Assembly (NCBI RefSeq): GCF_000143415.4
Contig: NW_003314320.1
Span: forward strand, 659,753-723,752
Direction: 5' to 3'
From: Selaginella moellendorffii
Taxonomy: Eukaryota > Streptophyta > Lycopodiopsida > Selaginellales > Selaginellaceae
Length of the DNA: 64,000 nucleotides
Below are positions 58,016 to 64,000 of this stretch, in pieces; the stretch's first letter is position 1, and every line of letters begins with the position of its first letter. The notes under the pieces were generated by a model. That model was not told the DNA's origin. It ran no database searches and saw only the letters and a list, made by a program, of their open reading frames with translations. The translations under genes and the position numbers were made by a program.

Positions 58016-61000
58016 CTCTCCCCCCCTTGGAAAGATCGACGTCCTCGTCGATGCATACTTGAATCTAGAATACCGCCAAGGAAAAAACTCCAGATAAAGT
58101 TCACGGAATTCACACTATGTGAGAAATGCACCAACTTAAATGAGTTAGAGGGCAACCTCTATGTCTAACGCGGATGCACTACCAGCTCAGACACCTTTCG
58201 GCCGTCGCCAACAAAGAAATGACCAACGGAGTTAACCACCCTTGCTGCTCTAGGTGTCACCCAGCGACAAAAGTGTGATACGCCCTGCCTGCAGGGACAT
58301 AGAGAGAGAAGCCAGAGGCCCCAACCCTCCTGAGCAAAGAAACCAAACCCGTCGGTAAGGTTTAGATAGACTACTGTCAACAGGTAGTTAGAGTTGTTTA
58401 CACGGTCACGCCCTTTAACGAAATAAGGAACATCGACAGAGAGGCGGGTGATGTGACTAGTCGACAGTAGCTACCCCATGACTAGAGATTTCAACATGCA
58501 CACGAAGTGCCGAAGCCAATCTGCCTATACTGGCCCAAACTCAAAGATCAACATATAGGGACTATATCAAAGTCATAAAGAATGATATCTTAGAGATTTA
58601 ATTATCAGTGAATAATGCTTAGATTAGAACACAAATGTATTCCAAGTAAGTTATCATCTGATAAACTAGTATTATAGTATAGGAACCACCAAGATCACTA
58701 TAGTTTGGAAATATAGGATTGACTATCCAACAAAATTCAATAGCAAGTATATCAGCAAGGAAACTCAATGATGAAACTTAACTACCAAAGATTGTAGACA
58801 GTATGCGAAACAACTTACGAAAGATAACTCAAAGAACACAAAGTATCCTTAACCAACAAGCACAATACTGCAAATGTATCACCCAAAGGAAATAACATCA
58901 TAATCTATCAAAACTAACTCAAGCAACAATCAACAGAATAGAATGAATGTGGTAAGACCAACAAACACCTATTCATGCCAATTACCACATAAGCCAATCT
59001 GAAGAGATCTCGGTCAACAATACAAAGGTACTCAAGTTGCTTAAGCAAGTGTTAGCAACAACCTATCGATATCTCAAACCCAAGAAACCAATCTAGAGCA
59101 AACTATAAAGAATATGTGGTATTGCAAAAAGCCAAAAGCCATCAAAGAGAACAACTAATCATCATGAAAGATCATCAATCATCCCATCAATAAAGAGATG
59201 CAAAATCATCGTCTAAGAACGAATCCACCATCCCGAAGAATAGCAAATTATTCTATACCAACAACAATTAAGCAAAACTTTTTGACAAGGATAATCAATT
59301 ATCCTAGATGATAGTCGATCATCACCAATGATTGCTAGATGCAAATACTAACTTCAACATTAAAGCTAATGAGCCAAAATGCCTTCCCCAACAACTTTTA
59401 ACAAATGGAACAATGAGCACAAAACTCAAGGAACCAAAGCTCGAAGAAGCCTATAGCTAAATCTTGCCTAATAATGATCATAAGTCTCATAGAAGCTAAC
59501 TTCAATGCAAAAGAAAAAATCGTGATGCAACTCACAATATCTTCCTCAACACATCCATAAGCCAAACTTCATAATGCCAAAGCTAATGAAGAGCATGTCT
59601 GCATCAATCCAAAAGCTAAGCATAATGAAGCTATACTTAACAAGTGATCATTAAACGATCCTCCATGAATCCATCTATAGCAAGATATAACTCACTTCAT
59701 AATAAGCCCAAAAAGAATCATTAATAATCGCTATATTCCAACTCAAATCCAATAAAGATTCAAACATTCTAACATCGATCACTAACTCCTCCGCTTGTAG
59801 AGTTAGCATAGTCCACGACTAAATCACTTTTCAAGGAAAAGCTAAAGCTCAACCTCTACTAAATAATCTCGTCTAGAACACAACTAACTCAAACTTGCTA
59901 CTCAGTTCGTTTGAACGTCAACATAGTTGCTAATTAGCAAATGCACGAATGCCAACAACACAAAGCTATAGCCAAATCATCAACACTATATTCATCAAGA
60001 CTAATGAAACTCAATATCAATCCTTGGAAGGATATCTTATTTCACTTGAATCTCAATATCAACAATGTCAATGACATGGTATCACTTCAATGCCATCAAC
60101 TCCATAACAAAATTAGAAGAAAGCAAGAGTGAATCACCACTCAAAACTCTCTAGCAACTAAGCTAACCAGAGTCAAAGATACTTTACCTAGTATCCGAGA
60201 CTAATCCTTCAACAACACTCAGCTATAGATAACACATCATCAAGGAGTGATTCACCACATCCAAGACTCAATGAAATCCAACACCACGAACTAAATGCAA
60301 CCAAATGATATCAACAGAGGTAGAGTTGACATGCCAATATGGAAAACCCATGTAAGTCTAACGACACGATCCTCCACAACATCATCCGGTAAAGCAAGCC
60401 CATCACTGCTAAATCATCATCGAACGAAGCAAGTATCAACAGTCTTTTTGACAAAGTCTACAAGTAATTACTTGTCGCAAAGCAACTAACAATCACCCTT
60501 CAACTTGTCTTTAGAAGACCCGAACACTAACTCATGTCATCGAGTCACATACTTGTCCAACATGAACACAATACCCCAGGTACGAGATAAAAGTTCATAG
60601 ACAAGCACAAGCTAAATGACCACTCGAATCCAACTCAACCGCAATAAACTTACTAATGCATTTAGTCAATAGCTCTGAGCATGCCTTGAAAAGGCTAGCT
60701 ATGTGATCAACACTCAGTCAAAACTAAAGTGAAGACCATGAGATGGACTCATGTCGGTACACAACCTCCACTTAGACAAAGCTATAGAACGGGTACCAAC
60801 ATCTCAACCTCAAACAACTAAGCTGGACATCACCATCCTTAGCCAAGACGCAGGGCCACCAAGACTAAATCAAGATCAGTGAGAGCTCACTACTCTCATA
60901 GAGTTTAACAAAATGCAAGGTGCAACCTGCCACCAAGCAAAACACTATAGAAGAAAGGCACAAGGATCACCCTTCTTAGAAAAGTGCAACAGCCACTTTT

Positions 61001-62830
61001 CTACACCAAGTCCAGACTCTATCCAACTCAACCACCTTAGCCCCAAAAGTTAGTATCCCTTTCGGGCTGCATCATACAAATTATCTATTAAGGTCTAAGT
61101 TAACCGAAGTCAACTCCAACCCCTTCACTAGTTTGTACTGGCTTACAAAAATGGAAAGGTTTTCGAGCAAAGTGACCGATAGATCAGCCATTGGAAAAGC
61201 TTAAGAAAATTTGTGGAAAATTTTCCATCCTAGAGAAAGAATAACTCTCAGTCCAAGAATGCAAACTTTCAAGACTCAACCAACTTCCTCCTACCTACAA
61301 CTTCACATAGGTTCACCTCAACACAATGTGAAACCAAAACACTAACAAGAAAAATGACATGGAAAATCAAGGTCCAAGGAAAATTCCTCATCACTTGAAA
61401 TAACAATGCCACTTCTACTAACACAAGTGCTAGTGATGTCAATGCCCCAACTACACATCTTCTCCATCCAACAATCTACTCCAAGTGCTAATGAATCAAC
61501 CGACAAGTCATAACAAGTGAATGCTATAACCCTTTTCCAACACCTTATGGGTAAATTCAAGTAAGCAAGGTACCAACTTAAGCTTAGCATAATGGACCAC
61601 TATTGAAAATCCAGTCAAAGCTACTACAATACTACTTCATGCAAGTAGACTAGCTTCTCCATCAACCACTTCGGGGTTGATCATCGTTTACCCAAGCAAC
61701 TTCGTAAACACATTGCTCATTATCACATGGATATGATATAAATCACAATGACTTGATCATCAATCAAACAACATTATGAGCAATGCCTATGTCACTACTG
61801 CAAAGGTTTATGTGAATATCAAGTGCCAACTCGATTCGACAAAATGCAACATAAATGCCACACCCTATCAATAGAGATTTACAACACCTAACACCACTAA
61901 CTTTTGTTCACAACACGAACAAGCTCATGCCACTCTTTTTCCGACCAAACTCAACACTAATCCAACACCAAGCTACTCAAGGAGCAATAGCAAGGTTCCC
62001 CGGAAAAGAATTGAGCATTGCAACCCAAGTCTTACAATAGCAAGCCTCGACGAAATGGTATAGCACTTCACTACTATCCATCCCACGACTCACCACTTGT
62101 AAGACTATCACGTCCAATATGCATCAAGATAGGGACTCTTGATTGCATACCGTAAACATAAGCAATGAGTCACACCTCGTTGCAAATCATCTCTCCAAGA
62201 AGAGAAAATGATTTACATGTTTGATCCTTTGTCCCCGACAACTCTCTTTTCGGTCTTATCTTTGACCAAACCTCAAGCTTGCTTTCGCACTGCCTTCAAT
62301 CCAATCCAAGAAAAGTTTATGAAAGAGCATGGCAATGATTACTTGAATCAATAGACTAATCCCTATAGTCTTGATTGATCCACTTATATTCATGCCTAGG
62401 AAGGATCCACTAGTACCGTGCTAAATAGCTACGGACCAGCCTATTTGCCACTCATAGCAAACCCAGGGAAGGTTTACTTTCACCCATGGTACATGGAACA
62501 ACTCATGGAATCAACCGAACCATCGATAAGCTAACATTAATCTTGCCAACTCAAAGTGTAATCTTGAGTTGCTAATGTGCCTCTCTCACGAGCCCAAGCA
62601 TAAACTCGCGCAAATGGAACATCTCACAAACCATCCTATGAGCCCAAGCACAAGCTCACATCATAAGATACAAAAAGGTAACAAAAACCATACCCAAGGA
62701 ATAAATGCGAAGTCTTAGCACCCAAATGTGTACCCACTTGGATCATCGTTTTCATCTCTGCATATGCAACGAGACTAGTTGCCCAATCTCATTGGATAGT
62801 ACTCGCCAAGACTCATCCTTTGATACCAAA
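58016..62830 (-). other. E4 internal region without coding capacity
   Basis: It aligns with the E3 interior in the same order, with many substitutions and a deletion near 61325 relative to E3 (about 120 bases seen at 48105-48275 are absent). No gag-pol is seen. Confidence 0.75.
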
Positions 62831-63973
62831 TGTAGCGCACATGGTTTTTACCCTTTATTCTATAGTGATTTACCATAGGATAACACCACAAAGCGGAACC
62901 TAAACCCTCTTTGTGCCACATGACAGATGCCATGTGTCACATGCCACGTATCCAAAGGATAGTGGTGCGGAACCCGAGGTTTAGGGCCTTGGGCCACTGA
63001 ACGAAGGAACGGTGCCAAACTCCCAAGCATGGAGACAAAGAGTGATGGAACGAACCACAAAGCAACTCTTGAGCATACAACCCAAGGAGCGAAGGGACAG
63101 GAGCCCAGAGTGACTTGGAACAGTCCTGGAGCATCCAGCATCCCAATGCCAGGACCAGCACGCAAAACGGAGCCAAACGGAGTCTGGTGCTATTTCGGCA
63201 TACCGGTGGCCTAATGCGAGGCAATGGGTACCCCACCAACTAGCATGGTATGGAACTTGGGCTTAGACCCAAGCTGGACGCAAAACAAGGACAGGCACGC
63301 AAGTGGGAGCTAGACTATACCTCAGGTTGGTCGGCCATGCCTGACCTACCCACTATCCCTACTATACATTTGGAACCCCCCACAGTTCCCCCCCCCCCTT
63401 GAGGAACACACGCTTTGGGCTTTCACCCCAAGCCTCCCTTAGTATCAGGAGTTAGTCTCTGGGACAAGCTCAAAACTTACTAAATATGGAATGTTCCTAG
63501 ATTGCGAATTTGGACACGGGACGAACACCATTGTGTTCAAAACAATCTCTATATTCCATAGATATGCCAAATGAGCAAATCTGGACACTTTCCATAAATA
63601 GCATTTGGGACCGAAATGAGACTAACACAAAAGGCATGATAACGAGGGTGTTTGGCAGACATGGTAAGCTATCATATAGCAATATTGAGGGACTAAGCTC
63701 AATATTGCGGGGTTCCCAACACTAGCAAGTGCAAGTCAATGAATGAGTTTCTCTAACTAGGTCAAGTATGCTTGACTAATAACACTTAGGAATTCCGTCC
63801 TTATGCCCATTTGGTCAAGTGCACACGTGAGGACCAGTTTCTCAACTAGCTTAGGCGGAGATTGATAATAGGTCCAGCAATACTGACCTCCTGCCATCGC
63901 GGCAGTAAGGTAAGAGTGTCCGTAAGGACTGGCCGACGGGTAACTTTCGATACCCGAAGTCACATTCACGACA
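62831..63973 (-). repeat. E4 5' LTR (element sense)
   Basis: 1143 bp, begins TGTAGCGCACATGG and ends CATTCACGACA, followed directly by the GAGTG duplication. Confidence 0.9.
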
Positions 63974-64000
63974 GAGTGGAACTCCTAATAAAGGGCTTGA

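Larger units (their letters stand above)
56871..63973 (-). mobile_element. E4: second member of the E3 non-autonomous family
   Basis: LTRs at 56871-58015 and 62831-63973 begin TGTAGCRCA and end CACGACA. GAGTG flanks both ends (56866-56870 and 63974-63978). The PBS complement (TTTGATACCAAA, 62819-62830) and the purine tract complement (CTCTCCCCCCCTTGG, 58016-58030) give minus orientation. The 4.8-kb internal region matches E3 along its length and again lacks coding capacity. Its two LTRs look more diverged from each other than those of E3, which suggests an older insertion. Confidence 0.92.
56739..64000 (+). repeat. E5: E1-family LTR, split by E4 and cut by window end
   Basis: The segment 56739-56870 aligns with the first part of the E1 LTR (CCCTAAGCCCTAAAGTGGAGCC, then GTGGTAGTGGCCGAAG and TAACACGTTTGGG), beginning TATGAG where E1 has TGTGAG. 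It resumes after E4 at 63979 as GAACTCCTAATAAAGGGCTTGA, matching E1 GAACTCCCAACAAAGTGCTC. Whether it is a solo LTR or starts a full element lies beyond the window. It is more diverged than the two E1 LTRs. Confidence 0.8.

Overview
The window reads as nuclear DNA of a land plant with very compact, intron-rich genes. Most introns are about 50-60 bases, intergenic gaps are short, and every recognisable protein belongs to a plant family. A lycophyte such as Selaginella would fit, but this is inference from gene structure and style, not a database match.

Bases 1 to about 24,600 are gene-dense euchromatin. In order they hold: the 3' end of a plastid-type pyruvate kinase gene (+); an AGC-VIII / D6PK-type protein kinase (+); a DENN-domain Rab regulator (+); the 25-kDa subunit of pre-mRNA cleavage factor I (-); a coiled-coil protein of unknown role (-); a SEC14-like lipid transfer protein (+); a GRAM + VASt membrane-contact-site protein (+); an ARIADNE-type RBR E3 ubiquitin ligase with a terminal RanBP2 zinc finger (+); and two neighbouring EPIDERMAL PATTERNING FACTOR-LIKE (EPFL) secreted-peptide genes (-). 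I deduced exons by joining GT...AG segments that keep the frame and the family motifs. Single-base errors at some junctions are possible. The genes are not an operon. The one visible functional theme is the EPFL pair, which probably encodes related cysteine-rich signals.

Bases 24,600 to 33,240 are poor in genes: long upstream and intergenic DNA, microsatellites, a few unsupported short ORFs, a decayed retroelement protease fragment near 30.8 kb, and a perfect 47-bp inverted repeat at 33,087-33,228.

From 33,241 to the end the window is a nest of LTR retrotransposons. Element E1 (+, 33,241-55,323) has about 1.7-kb LTRs, a tRNA-iMet-type primer binding site, a polypurine tract and a perfect GATGA target duplication. 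Inside it lies E2 (-, 36,736-51,289), a Ty3/gypsy chromovirus with gag, protease, RT, RNase H, integrase and chromodomain remnants, all broken. Inside an LTR of E2 lies E3 (-, 43,661-50,911, TSD TTCAC), a non-coding element. A second copy of the E3 family, E4 (-, 56,871-63,973, TSD GAGTG), sits inside another E1-type LTR that runs off the window. About 1.4 kb of AT-rich DNA with a MITE-like foldback separates the two nests. E1, E3 and E4 carry no recognisable gag-pol and look non-autonomous. E1 shares its primer-binding and polypurine signals with E2.
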